Origin: Bacteroidota bacterium
GTDB lineage: Bacteria > Bacteroidota > Bacteroidia > 2-12-FULL-35-15
Reading direction: 5' to 3'
DNA length: 64,000 nt
Assembly (NCBI GenBank): GCA_025963725.1
Contig: JAOQAE010000006.1
Location: forward strand, 62,001 to 126,000
Part shown: positions 42,691 to 51,988 of the stretch, one piece after another
Layout of the letters: every line of letters starts with the position of its first letter
Numbering within the stretch: position 1 is the first letter of the stretch
The notes under the pieces: model-generated
The model's input: the letters and a program-made list of their open reading frames with translations, nothing else
Database searches by the model: none
What the model was told of the DNA's origin: nothing
Position numbers and translations under genes: made by a program

Positions 42691-44361
42691 ATGCCCACAC
42701 TTCACTGGATAGGAAAAGAAAAGATCATCTGCCATCACCTGGAAGTGCCTTACCACGTGTTAGAGCACCGGTATGGGTTTACAGCGAACGGCATGCAGGA
42801 AGAAAACACAGGAAGCGGGAACATGATCATTCATGGCGATAACCTCGAAGCGCTGAAATCGCTGCTGCCGCAATACGAAGGAAAGGTAAAATGCATTTAT
42901 ATCGATCCGCCGTACAACACGGGCAACGAAGGCTGGATCTATAACGACAATGTGAACCACCCGAAGATCAATAAATGGCTGGGGCGTGTGGTGGGGAAAG
43001 AAACGGATGACCTTACGCGCCACGACAAATGGCTGTGCATGATGTACCCGCGCCTGAAGCTGCTCCGACGGCTGCTGGATGAGGATGGCGTGATCTTCAT
43101 CTCCATCAACGAGGAAGAGCAGGCTTCCCTAAAGATCATTCTTGATGAAGTGTTCGGGCTTACGAACTACTTAACGATGTTCACGATCAAGCTGAGGCAC
43201 GAGGAACGGATCCTGAAAGGCGACAAAGATTTTCACGAGGTAACGGAGCAGCTGTTCATGTATAGAAAAAGCAGCAAATTCAGGCCGCATAAAAAGCGGT
43301 ACGACAATACTTCCATTGGCGAGTATGTACACGAGGTGATCATTACCGATGATAATCCAGTGATCCATCTGATGGACGATAAGCAGGTGAAAGAATATGC
43401 TCCCACACAGTTCGAAATAAAAAAAGGCGATCCGCAGCCGCAACGCTTAAAGAAGATCAACATCCGGGGAACCTTAAAGGACGGCAACAGCAGCGGGCGC
43501 TTTTACATGAAGCATTTTAATTCCCTTGTGCAGGCAAAGCCCGGCCACCTGTTCAGCGTGCCCGATATGGGCGACGACGGCACAGGCGGGCGCTTTTTTC
43601 TTTTGCCGAAAAATGAGAAGAAAGCGAATGGCGATTACTTCCAGGGAGTGCCGCAAAACAGGCCCGATGTAAAAGAAGTGCCGTACCCGAACTACTTTGA
43701 CCTTACCGATGAGTTCAACCGCGTAGGATACGAAGGCAATGTGGATTTCCGCTTCGGCAAAAAGCCGGTCGCGTTCCTTACGAGGCTTTTTGAGATCGCA
43801 GGCATCCACAAGCAGCCGGATGCGATCATCCTCGATTCCTTCGGCGGATCGGGCTCCACAGCGCATGCCGTGCTTCAGCAGAACAAAGCGGATGGGGGCA
43901 AACGGCGGTTTATCCTGATAGAAATGGAACACTACGCGGAAACAATTACCGCAGAGCGTGTAAAGCAGGTGATCAGGGGTTACGGCAAAACAAGCGGCAC
44001 AGGCGGCAGCTTCGATCTTTACGAGCTCGGTGAGCCGCTGTTCAATGAGGATGGACAGCTGAATGAAAACACAGACCCCCTGAAGCTTAAAGAATACATC
44101 TGGTTCAGCGAAACCCGCAGTCCTTATAAAAACAATGACTCAGATCCGGCATACCTCGGCAAACACAACGATACAGCGTACTATTTCCTGTACAGCAACA
44201 CGGAAGCGCTTACGCTCAGCTATGACACTCTTGGAGAACATGTGAAGGAGAAAGCGGAGCGCTACGTGATCTATGCCGGCAGCTGCCTGCTGCCTGAAAG
44301 CTTTATGCTTAAGTATAACATTGAATTCAAAAAAATAACCGGCGACATCGCCCGCTTTTAA
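42691..44361 (+). CDS. mod: Type III restriction-modification methyltransferase (Mod)
   Basis: 556 residues. A beta-class N6-adenine methyltransferase: catalytic motif IV DPPYNTG at 72-78 comes before the SAM-binding motif I FGGSGST at 384-390, the order of the type III Mod subunits. Between them lies the target-recognition region, and the C-terminal part is also variable. It forms an operon with the Res gene (2 bp apart). It should methylate one strand of an asymmetric site and give Res its specificity. Some Mod proteins vary in phase through repeats; no simple repeat is visible in this gene. Confidence 0.93.
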   Translation: MPTLHWIGKEKIICHHLEVPYHVLEHRYGFTANGMQEENTGSGNMIIHGDNLEALKSLLPQYEGKVKCIYIDPPYNTGNEGWIYNDNVNHPKINKWLGRVVGKETDDLTRHDKWLCMMYPRLKLLRRLLDEDGVIFISINEEEQASLKIILDEVFGLTNYLTMFTIKLRHEERILKGDKDFHEVTEQLFMYRKSSKFRPHKKRYDNTSIGEYVHEVIITDDNPVIHLMDDKQVKEYAPTQFEIKKGDPQPQRLKKINIRGTLKDGNSSGRFYMKHFNSLVQAKPGHLFSVPDMGDDGTGGRFFLLPKNEKKANGDYFQGVPQNRPDVKEVPYPNYFDLTDEFNRVGYEGNVDFRFGKKPVAFLTRLFEIAGIHKQPDAIILDSFGGSGSTAHAVLQQNKADGGKRRFILIEMEHYAETITAERVKQVIRGYGKTSGTGGSFDLYELGEPLFNEDGQLNENTDPLKLKEYIWFSETRSPYKNNDSDPAYLGKHNDTAYYFLYSNTEALTLSYDTLGEHVKEKAERYVIYAGSCLLPESFMLKYNIEFKKITGDIARF

Positions 44362-44363
44362 CA

Positions 44364-46961
44364 ATGGAACTGAAACCGTACCAGAAACAGGTCATTGCCG
44401 ACCTTTCAGAATATTTCAGCTACCTGCAGAAGGCCAAAAATCCCGCGAGGGCATTCAACGCCTACTGGCAGGACCGCGCAGGCATCTTCAACCCTCTTGC
44501 CGGCGAAGGCATGCGCCCTTACCAGGACAATGTGGAGAACACCGTGCATCTCTGCATCAAGGTGCCTACTGCCGGCGGAAAAACATTTATTGCCTGCCAT
44601 GCGCTTAAAACCATTTTTGATGCGCTGCCGCCCGAGCGCCCGAAAGCGGTGGTGTGGCTGGTGCCCTGGAGCAACCTGCTCGATCAAACAGTGAAGAACC
44701 TTTCCGACCCGGAGCATCCTTATTGCAGGAAATTAAATTCGCTGTTCAACGGGCGCATCGCCGTGTATGAAAAAAAGGACCTGCTGTATGGCAGCGGCTT
44801 CAACCCTTCTTCCGTAAGGGAAAGCCTCAGCATCATGGTAATGAACTTCGCCTCCATTCGCGCAAGGAACAAGGACGACCGCAAGATCTTCGAGCAGAAC
44901 AGCACGCTTGCCGTGTTCGCGCAAACAGGCGGCACACAGGAACACCTGCTTCCTGAAACGGATGAATCAGCGCTCATCAACGTGATCCGCAGCCTCAACC
45001 CTGTGCTCATAGTAGATGAAAGCCATAACGCGGAAAGCCCGCTGAGCGTGGACATGCTGCGCAACCTGAACCCTTCGTTCATTCTCGACCTTACGGCAAC
45101 ACCGAAGGACAATGCAAACATCATCAGCCTTGTGCCTGCCATAGAGCTCAAGAAGGAGCACATGGTGAAGCTCCCGGTAATTGTTTACAACCACGAAAAT
45201 AAGGAAGGCGTAGTCGAGAGCGCGCTGCACCTGCGTAAAAAGCTGGAAACGCTTGCGGTGCAGATGGAAGAAAAAGGCGGAAGATACATTCGCCCCATCG
45301 TGCTGTTCCAGGCACAATCGAACACGAAGGAAAACAGCACCACCTTCGAAAAGCTGAAGCAGCAGCTGGTGCAGCTCAACATCCCGGAAGAGGAGATCAA
45401 AATAAAAACCGCGAACAAGGACGAGCTCAAAGGCATCGACCTCATGGACCGCAACTGTGCCGTGCGGTATATCATTACAGTAAATGCGCTGAAGGAAGGC
45501 TGGGACTGCCCGTTTGCATACATACTTGCTTCGCTGGCCGACAGGTCCTCCGAGGTGGATGTAACGCAGATCCTCGGCCGCGTGCTCCGCCAGCCTTACG
45601 TGATGCGGCATGCAGACCCGCTGCTGAACCTGTCGTACGTGATCACCGCTTCCGCTAAATTCCAGGCAACGCTGCAAAACATTGTGGACGGGCTCAGGGA
45701 ATCCGGCTTCAGCGAAAAGGATTACCGCGACCATAATGAAATGCCGCCGGAGCCACCCGAAGATTTTGTTCCCGTATCAACCATTATGGAATTCAAATTC
45801 GATACACGGCGGATCCGGTTCGAAGGGTATGAAGAATTCGTTCCCGCCGCCATCGAAACCATTGAAGCGCTTGCCATACAGGAAAGCGAAGCGATGGAAA
45901 AGCGTATTGCCGAAACCGCTGCAACAGATTCCTTCTTTCATTCTTTCTCCGATATGGGCATCAGCCAGAAACAATACCCGATGCGCGAATCAGTGTCAGT
46001 GCTCGCGCGCTCCATCCGCCTGCCGAAGTTCATTATGAAGAGGCCCAGCCTCATTTTCGATGATAACAACTTCGGGCTGCTCGACCGCAACAACCTCATG
46101 GAAGGCTTTAAGCTCAGCGAGCAGGACATCTCCATCGGCTTTGAAGGCGCATCCTCCGAGCTTTACAGGATCGATCTGGAGCAGATGGATGCCGGCAATT
46201 TCAGGATGAGCCCTTTTAAGATCGAAGATAACAGCGACCCTGTTTACAACCGGCTCCTCAGCTCCATTCTTGCCAAGCCGCGCGAAAGCCAGCTGCAGGA
46301 CATTGCCTGGCAGGTGATCAAACACCTCGGAAAAATGGATCCGGTAAACGAGCAGGATATTAAAAAATACATCCTCCGTATTCTCGAGAACCTCGACACT
46401 GAAGCCCTGCGCGATTTTGCCTGCAAGCGCTTCACCTATGGCGATAAGATCAAAAAGAAAATAAATGAGCTGGCCGATAAGCATGCCGAAAAAACATTCC
46501 GCGAATGGCAGGTGATCAACAAGATCAGCACCCACCCGCACTGGGCCTTCCCGGAGCTTATCAGTCCGCCAAAGCTCAGCGGCCACATCGGCAATTCACT
46601 GTATGTGCAGGAAGGGGAAATGAACAGCCTCGAGCAGCAGTTCATCATGAGCATTTCGGGATGCTCCAACATTGCTTTCTGGCACCGCAACATGGTGAAG
46701 GGAAAAGGCTTTTCGCTGAACGGCTCCCGCTCCGACCATTATCCCGATTTCATCATAGTAACACACAGCGGTACCATCATACTTGCGGAAACAAAAGGTT
46801 CCGACCGCGATAATTCCGACAGCCTTGCAAAGCTGCAGCTGGGCAAAGCCTGGGCGGAGCTTTCAGGCCCGCGCTACAAATACCTAATGATCTTCGACAG
46901 GAATGCACCCGAAGGCGCTTACAACCTTGATAAAGCAAAAGAACTGATCACACACATGTAA
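44364..46961 (+). CDS. res: Type III restriction endonuclease (Res)
   Basis: 865 residues. A superfamily 2 helicase core: Q-tip/Walker A VPTAGGKT at 67-74, DES-H box VDESHNAE at 217-224 and LTATP at 243-247, plus motif VI QILGRVLRQPY. The C-terminal nuclease is a PD-(D/E)xK domain with D795, E809 and K811 (YPDF...LAETKG). The enzyme needs ATP and two head-to-head recognition sites. All key motifs look intact, so the system is predicted to be functional. It starts 2 bp after mod. Confidence 0.93.
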   Translation: MELKPYQKQVIADLSEYFSYLQKAKNPARAFNAYWQDRAGIFNPLAGEGMRPYQDNVENTVHLCIKVPTAGGKTFIACHALKTIFDALPPERPKAVVWLVPWSNLLDQTVKNLSDPEHPYCRKLNSLFNGRIAVYEKKDLLYGSGFNPSSVRESLSIMVMNFASIRARNKDDRKIFEQNSTLAVFAQTGGTQEHLLPETDESALINVIRSLNPVLIVDESHNAESPLSVDMLRNLNPSFILDLTATPKDNANIISLVPAIELKKEHMVKLPVIVYNHENKEGVVESALHLRKKLETLAVQMEEKGGRYIRPIVLFQAQSNTKENSTTFEKLKQQLVQLNIPEEEIKIKTANKDELKGIDLMDRNCAVRYIITVNALKEGWDCPFAYILASLADRSSEVDVTQILGRVLRQPYVMRHADPLLNLSYVITASAKFQATLQNIVDGLRESGFSEKDYRDHNEMPPEPPEDFVPVSTIMEFKFDTRRIRFEGYEEFVPAAIETIEALAIQESEAMEKRIAETAATDSFFHSFSDMGISQKQYPMRESVSVLARSIRLPKFIMKRPSLIFDDNNFGLLDRNNLMEGFKLSEQDISIGFEGASSELYRIDLEQMDAGNFRMSPFKIEDNSDPVYNRLLSSILAKPRESQLQDIAWQVIKHLGKMDPVNEQDIKKYILRILENLDTEALRDFACKRFTYGDKIKKKINELADKHAEKTFREWQVINKISTHPHWAFPELISPPKLSGHIGNSLYVQEGEMNSLEQQFIMSISGCSNIAFWHRNMVKGKGFSLNGSRSDHYPDFIIVTHSGTIILAETKGSDRDNSDSLAKLQLGKAWAELSGPRYKYLMIFDRNAPEGAYNLDKAKELITHM

Positions 46962-46974
46962 AACCCCAAACACT

Positions 46975-47058
46975 ATGAGAATCATTCAACAATTAGCAGA
47001 AGCAGCAAAAACCGACGACAATGCCTTAGCCGCGTTACTGGCGATCATTATGCCTTAG
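46975..47058 (+). CDS. Possible 27-residue leader peptide
   Basis: A short open frame MRIIQQLAEAAKTDDNALAA... lies between res and the nucleotidyltransferase-HEPN gene, 13 bp after res and 12 bp before the next ATG. It is too short to judge, but its amphipathic, Ala-rich composition and tight spacing fit an expressed micro-ORF or a translational coupling element. It could equally be chance. Confidence 0.25.
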   Translation: MRIIQQLAEAAKTDDNALAALLAIIMP

Positions 47059-47070
47059 TTCTTCACGGAA

Positions 47071-47952
47071 ATGCTTCTTTCGCAAATGAAAACCGCGGTA
47101 CTCCACCTGCCTGAGCATAAGCAGGCAGAGCTAAAAAGAATTGTTACAGCGCTCATCCCACGGTATTGTGAGATCGAGATGATCATTTTATTTGGCTCAT
47201 ACGCACGCGGCAATTGGGTGGAAGATAAGTATGTAGAGAAAGGCATTACCTACGAATACAAAAGCGATTACGATCTGCTGGTCGTTATGAGTAACAACGG
47301 CAAAGCGAACAGTGATACCTTAACGCAATCCATCACCGGCAAGCTGGAGGAGCTGAATTTACCAACTCCGATCCATCCGATCTTTCATGGAATCGACTTT
47401 GTAAACAATGAGCTGAGAGAAGGAAATTACTTTTTCGGAGACATTAAGGAAGACGGTATTTTGTTATTTACTACCAACCGTTACCAGCTCGATGAAAAAA
47501 GGGAATTCAGCCCGATGGAAGCGCAGGCGAAGGCTCAGAAATATTTTGACAGCTGGTTTGAAAGCGCAAATGGCTTCTATGATTTTTTTGAGCATGGCAT
47601 GCGCACCGGCAATTATAAAGGCGCCGCCTTTCAACTCCACCAGGCAACGGAGCGTTATTACAGCGCCTTACAGCTGGTATTCACAGGCTACAAGCCCAAA
47701 ACACACGACATTGAGATCTTAGGAAAGCTGGCCAACAGCTTCGACCTCCGGTTCTTTAAAGTATTTCCGCGGGTTACCACACAGGAACGGCTGCGCTTCA
47801 CGCTGCTTAAAAAAGCTTATGTGGATGCACGCTACAACATGGATTATAAAATTTCAAGGGAAGACCTCGAATACTTAAGTGAACGCGTACGCTTATTATG
47901 CATGCTCACCCAGGAAGCATGCAAACAAAAAATAGAAAGCTTTATAAAATAA
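47071..47952 (+). CDS. Fused minimal nucleotidyltransferase-HEPN protein
   Basis: 293 residues. The N-terminal pol-beta-type nucleotidyltransferase carries GSYARG at 42-47 and SDYDLLV at 65-71 (D66 and D68 as metal ligands). From about 175 on there is a HEPN domain: FQLHQATERYYSALQLVFTG, PKTHDIEILG and a C-terminal KKAYVDARYNMDY. The usual HEPN R-x4-6-H catalytic pair is not clear: R254 has no histidine at the right spacing. In two-gene MntA-HepT systems the nucleotidyltransferase inactivates the HEPN RNase by AMP addition; here both are one chain. It lies just after a type III restriction operon, so a defence or toxin-antitoxin role is likely but inferred. Confidence 0.88.
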   Translation: MLLSQMKTAVLHLPEHKQAELKRIVTALIPRYCEIEMIILFGSYARGNWVEDKYVEKGITYEYKSDYDLLVVMSNNGKANSDTLTQSITGKLEELNLPTPIHPIFHGIDFVNNELREGNYFFGDIKEDGILLFTTNRYQLDEKREFSPMEAQAKAQKYFDSWFESANGFYDFFEHGMRTGNYKGAAFQLHQATERYYSALQLVFTGYKPKTHDIEILGKLANSFDLRFFKVFPRVTTQERLRFTLLKKAYVDARYNMDYKISREDLEYLSERVRLLCMLTQEACKQKIESFIK

Positions 47953-48005
47953 AATTCATAAGCGGGTTGATTCAGCAGATTGCTAAATCCTAAAATTCAA
48001 CCTTT

Positions 48006-48251
48006 ATGAACCCCACGATAAAAAAGCTCTCAAAAAAAGAAATGAAACAAATTGCTGAAAAGCTTGCCGGCCCTGAGAAGAACTGGATGACCGCCGAAGA
48101 GCGTGAGATCTATATCAAAGGTATTATCGCCGGTCTTGCCTATTATCAAAAGAGAATGTTCCCGGTAAGGAGGCTGCGCGCATTGCCAAAGCCTGAAAGC
48201 ATCCAGGATCCGGTGTTCACATATAATGCGTTGCGTTTGATCTTGCCCTAG
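48006..48251 (+). CDS. Small protein of unknown function
   Basis: 81 residues, not recognised: lysine-rich, with a central helix MTAEEREIYIKGIIAGLAYYQKRMFPVR. No membrane segment or signal is seen. It lies between the nucleotidyltransferase-HEPN and patatin genes on the same strand, 53 and 55 bp away. Confidence 0.55.
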   Translation: MNPTIKKLSKKEMKQIAEKLAGPEKNWMTAEEREIYIKGIIAGLAYYQKRMFPVRRLRALPKPESIQDPVFTYNALRLILP

Positions 48252-48306
48252 GCCGCAGCAGTGTGTACGGGCCATTGTCTAGCATAAATTTTGAGCCCCC
48301 TCCAGT

Positions 48307-49221
48307 ATGGGGAAAAGATTATATATTTTATCTGTGGATGGGGGTGGGCTGAAAGGCCTTATCGCGGTCAGGATCCTCCAGATCATTGAGGAAATCACAG
48401 GAAACCCCTTACGGAAGAAAATGAACCTCATGGGAGGCACTTCTACGGGAGGATTGATCGTTTCTGCCATGGCGGTAAAGGGCGCGGGAAATGAACCTTT
48501 ATATGAGCTCTCACATATCGAGAACAGCTACCTCGAAGTAGGACAATCCATACTTCAGCGTGGAGAATTCAGGCTCACGGGCCAGGAAACAGATGATTTC
48601 AACAACCTTCTTACTAATACATTCGGCGAGGCCAGGATCGCAGATACGTTCATCCCTATTGCGGTGCCTACCTATGACCTTGTGCAGAACAAGCTGGTAT
48701 TTTTTAAGACCCGCTCTGCCATGCAAGATGCATCAAAAAACTGTAGGCTCTTCGATGTTTGCAGGGCTACCTCGGCGATCCCGCCGGTGTTTCCAACATA
48801 TCCCGTAGAATACAATCACCGGATACTCCAGTGCGTGGATGCCGGCTACCATATCAAGAACCCATCGCTTGCCCTGCTTGCCGAGGCATGGAAGCATAAA
48901 TCATATTACGGCTACCCGGAGCTGAAGGCTGAGGATGTAGTGCTGCTTTCCATTTCCACCGGAAGCCTTTACGGCGGAAAGCGGGATTGGTCATTGGACC
49001 TGAGCGAAACACTCCCCGATCAGCGGATTGCCATGGATTACATAAAAAACCAGGGATTGGCCATCGACCTTTTAAAGATCAATTACATGCGTGTGGATCT
49101 GAACCTTGGCAGCGGCAGCTTCTCATTCAGGAAATTAATGGAGATCGGGAACCGGCTGGAGGCTTTGGCTTTGGATAAGGACTTCCACAGCGATGTGATA
49201 AGGCTGCTGGAAAAGGAGTGA
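48307..49221 (+). CDS. CapV-like patatin phospholipase
   Basis: 304 residues. The patatin fold is clear: oxyanion loop DGGGLKG at 11-17, nucleophile GTSTG with S46, and the catalytic aspartate in DAG (D178). A Ser-Asp dyad hydrolyses membrane lipids. It resembles CapV, the effector of some CBASS systems, in its short length and DGGG-L-K-G start. No CD-NTase/cyclase or Cap2/3 gene is adjacent, so CBASS is not shown; other patatins work alone or in lipid turnover. Position at the end of a defence island favours an immune effector. Confidence 0.9.
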   Translation: MGKRLYILSVDGGGLKGLIAVRILQIIEEITGNPLRKKMNLMGGTSTGGLIVSAMAVKGAGNEPLYELSHIENSYLEVGQSILQRGEFRLTGQETDDFNNLLTNTFGEARIADTFIPIAVPTYDLVQNKLVFFKTRSAMQDASKNCRLFDVCRATSAIPPVFPTYPVEYNHRILQCVDAGYHIKNPSLALLAEAWKHKSYYGYPELKAEDVVLLSISTGSLYGGKRDWSLDLSETLPDQRIAMDYIKNQGLAIDLLKINYMRVDLNLGSGSFSFRKLMEIGNRLEALALDKDFHSDVIRLLEKE

Positions 49222-49322
49222 GATCACCACTGAATAACGGCATTAAAGATTACTATTCAATTAATTTTGGCAGTGTATTCTGGCGCATTTTTTTACTAAA
49301 ACAAGGTAACTTAACCCCGTAA

Positions 49323-51443
49323 ATGCGCCACAAAGCTTCCGCCATTTCCTCCTTTTTTTTCAGCCAGGCACTGGCCGACGGGCTGCGCATCACCTTCTCC
49401 ATTTTAGCGCCGGTACTGTTCTTCCGGCACATAGGGCAGTTCGAAATAGGGCTGCCCATTTCCCTGGGCGCTATCTGTGTGAACATTGTTGACATTCCCG
49501 GGCCCATGATCCACAAGCGTAACGGACTGCTCATTGCCAGCGGGCTTATTTTCCTTGCCTCCATGATCTCCGGGCTGTTTCACATTCATGTAGTGCTTAC
49601 GGCGCTCATCATCGGCTCTTTCACTTTCTTCCTTACCCTGTTTGCAGTGTATGGCATCCGCGCCGCTTCCGCAGGCAGCACCGCCCTGCTGGTGCTCATC
49701 CTTTCCATGAGCCAGGAAACGCAGGGCTTTCGCGAAGTGCTGCTTCGTAGCGTGCTCGTATGTGCAGGCGCGCTTTGGTATTCGGCGCTCAGCCTGCTCA
49801 TGTCAACCATGCGCCCCTACCGCATGGCGCAACGCGCGTTGGGCGAATGCATCCGCGAAACCGCCAAGTTCCTCTCCATGAAAGCGGAGTTCTACAACCC
49901 CAAAACAAAGCTGGAAGCGAATTACCGCAGCCTGCTGGCGCAGCAGGTGATCGTGAACGAAAAGCAGCACGAGTTGCGGGAGCTGCTTTTTAAAACGCGC
50001 CAGATCGTGAAGGATGCCAGCGGCACCGGGCGCCTGCTCATGCTTACCTTCGTGGAAACGGTTGACCTGTACGAGCTGGTGCTCGCCTCTTATTATAACT
50101 ACGATGCCATCCGCGGCAAATTCGGGCACAGCGGCATCCTGAAAAAGATCTCCCGGATGATCCGAAGCATGGCCGCAGAGCTGAACAGCATCGGCTTTTC
50201 CATACAGTCGAACATTGCCCATAAAAAAAATGAGCGGCTCGCGGCGCAGATCGCTGAGTTCCGCGCATTCACCGCACAGCTGCAGTTCGAGAGCGCCGAG
50301 GACCGCCTGCTGCTGCAAAGGATCACCGACAATATGGAAACCATTCACAGGGCCATCCGCGAGCTCAGCAATTATTTTAGCACGGAGGAAAAGCAGGAGC
50401 GCGACATCGAGCACCGGCCCTTCGTGAGCCACCAGGATTTCAGCCCGCAGCTGCTCATCGATAACCTTACCTTTAAGTCATCGGCATTCCGGCATTCGCT
50501 GCGCGTGAGCATTGCCTGCCTCGGGGGCTTCATTGTGGCGCAGCTGCTCGATTACGGCGACCACAGCTACTGGATCCTCATCACCCTCGTGTTCATTATG
50601 AAGCCTGCCTTCGGCCTCACCAAGCAGCGGAACATCGAGCGCCTTGCGGGAACCGCCGCCGGGGGATTGATCGGCATTGCCATCCTGTATTTTATTCCCG
50701 ATCCGCAGGTCGATTTTATATTCCTGCTTGTGCTCATGATAGGCACTTACACGTTCATGCGCATCAATTACATCACCATGGTGATCTTCACCACGCCCTA
50801 TGTGCTCATCATGTTCAAGCTGCTGGGCTCCGGCTACATTTCCGTGATCGAGGAGCGCATTGTGGATACGGGCATCGGCTGCGCCATTGCGCTGCTCGCC
50901 GGCTACCTCCTGTTCCCGAAATGGGAGGCCGAGGAGCTGGAAGATCACATCCGCCATGTATTGAACGCCAACCTCAACTATCTCGATAATTTCCGGCTGA
51001 TGATCTCGGGCAATTACCCCGGCCGCGTAAATTACAAGCTGGCGCGGAAGGAAGTGTTCGTAAGCTCCGCCAACCTCTCCGCCGCTTTTCAGCGGATGCT
51101 TTCAGAGCCGCAGAAAAAGCAGCGGAACAGCGATAAGGTGTATGAATTCGTGGTGCTCAACCACATCCTCTCCTCCAACATTGCCGGACTTTCGGCGGAT
51201 AGCCTTTCCGGGAACTCGCGGGCCTGCTCCATGGAAGAGCTCAGGATCCTCGAACAGATCCAGCAGGAGCTGATGGAATGCCTTGATGAAAAAACGGGGC
51301 ATATACAAAGCACAAAAGATCTTCAGGCTGTAAATGCAACTGCATGCGCCGACAATCCCGGGCTGAAAGAGCAGCTGGAGTTCATCCTGCATTTAAGCAA
51401 CGATATTTACAAGGCAAGGCGGCAGATCCGCGCGGTTGGATAA
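49323..51443 (+). CDS. FUSC/YccS-family membrane protein
   Basis: 706 residues. The N-terminal third has hydrophobic segments in pairs (HIGQFEIGLPISLGAICVNI, IASGLIFLASMISGLF), then a soluble region with alpha-helices (about 165-375), then a second membrane block (ACLGGFIVAQLLDYGDHSYWILITLVFIMKPAFGLTKQRNIERLAGTAAGGLIG) and a soluble C-terminus. This is the FUSC layout (fusaric-acid resistance/AaeB-YccS type), which forms exporters or channels for aromatic acids and similar compounds. Substrate unknown. It starts about 100 bp after the patatin gene and converges on the YfiR gene, 2 bp away. Confidence 0.88.
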   Translation: MRHKASAISSFFFSQALADGLRITFSILAPVLFFRHIGQFEIGLPISLGAICVNIVDIPGPMIHKRNGLLIASGLIFLASMISGLFHIHVVLTALIIGSFTFFLTLFAVYGIRAASAGSTALLVLILSMSQETQGFREVLLRSVLVCAGALWYSALSLLMSTMRPYRMAQRALGECIRETAKFLSMKAEFYNPKTKLEANYRSLLAQQVIVNEKQHELRELLFKTRQIVKDASGTGRLLMLTFVETVDLYELVLASYYNYDAIRGKFGHSGILKKISRMIRSMAAELNSIGFSIQSNIAHKKNERLAAQIAEFRAFTAQLQFESAEDRLLLQRITDNMETIHRAIRELSNYFSTEEKQERDIEHRPFVSHQDFSPQLLIDNLTFKSSAFRHSLRVSIACLGGFIVAQLLDYGDHSYWILITLVFIMKPAFGLTKQRNIERLAGTAAGGLIGIAILYFIPDPQVDFIFLLVLMIGTYTFMRINYITMVIFTTPYVLIMFKLLGSGYISVIEERIVDTGIGCAIALLAGYLLFPKWEAEELEDHIRHVLNANLNYLDNFRLMISGNYPGRVNYKLARKEVFVSSANLSAAFQRMLSEPQKKQRNSDKVYEFVVLNHILSSNIAGLSADSLSGNSRACSMEELRILEQIQQELMECLDEKTGHIQSTKDLQAVNATACADNPGLKEQLEFILHLSNDIYKARRQIRAVG

Positions 51444-51445
51444 AC

Positions 51446-51988
51446 TTATTTATCTACGAAGGCAAGGGAGATAAGCGTGGAGGAGATGTGCAGGTTGTGC
51501 TCTTCGATCGCCTTTTTGTTGAGCTCGAATTTCAGCGTATCGTCATCCAGCGTTACGAAATTAATTCCGGCGCCTTTCTTCACAAGCCCCTCCCGTTCGC
51601 CGATCACCAGCGTAGGAAGGTTCTTTGTTTTTTCCAGCGCTTCCTTGATCATGTTGCTTTTGCCCGATGAAATGTAGAGGATCTGTGCGGTCCCCACCTC
51701 GCTCAGCGATACAATATTGCGGATCACAATAGTTTGCCCGTTCGCTTTCTTGGATGCCGCAAGCGTTCGCAGCTCTTTTGTAATGGGTGAATCCCCGATC
51801 ACGGCGATCACAAACTCGCCCGTTTTGCTCGACTGCGGCCACTCGATGTACTTGATGAAATTGTAGACATAAATGGAATAGGCCTTATAATCCCTGTCCT
51901 GCGCCTGCAGCGTACCGCTGAAGCAAAGGCTCATCATCCAGCTGATGCCGGCGCAGATCATCACACGCGTATAAAAGCTCATTTTCAT
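51446..51988 (-). CDS. YfiR-family (DUF4154) periplasmic protein
   Basis: 180 residues with a signal peptide (SWMMSLCFSGTLQAQ). The YfiR/DUF4154 pattern is clear: YKAYSIYVYNFIKYIEWP, FVIAVIGDSPITKEL, ILYISSGKSNMIKEAL, TLVIGEREGLVKKGAGINFVTLDDDTLKFELNKKAIEEHNLHISSTLISLA. In Pseudomonas YfiR is a periplasmic repressor of the diguanylate cyclase YfiN (TpbB). No GGDEF protein is in the window, so in this organism it may repress or sense for the kinases nearby. Its ATG overlaps the TonB receptor's stop codon (ATGA). Confidence 0.88.
   Translation of the reverse strand: MKMSFYTRVMICAGISWMMSLCFSGTLQAQDRDYKAYSIYVYNFIKYIEWPQSSKTGEFVIAVIGDSPITKELRTLAASKKANGQTIVIRNIVSLSEVGTAQILYISSGKSNMIKEALEKTKNLPTLVIGEREGLVKKGAGINFVTLDDDTLKFELNKKAIEEHNLHISSTLISLAFVDK

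Noticed and set aside
48307-49221. Complete CBASS operon
   Set aside because: No CD-NTase, Cap2 or Cap3 gene lies beside the patatin gene.
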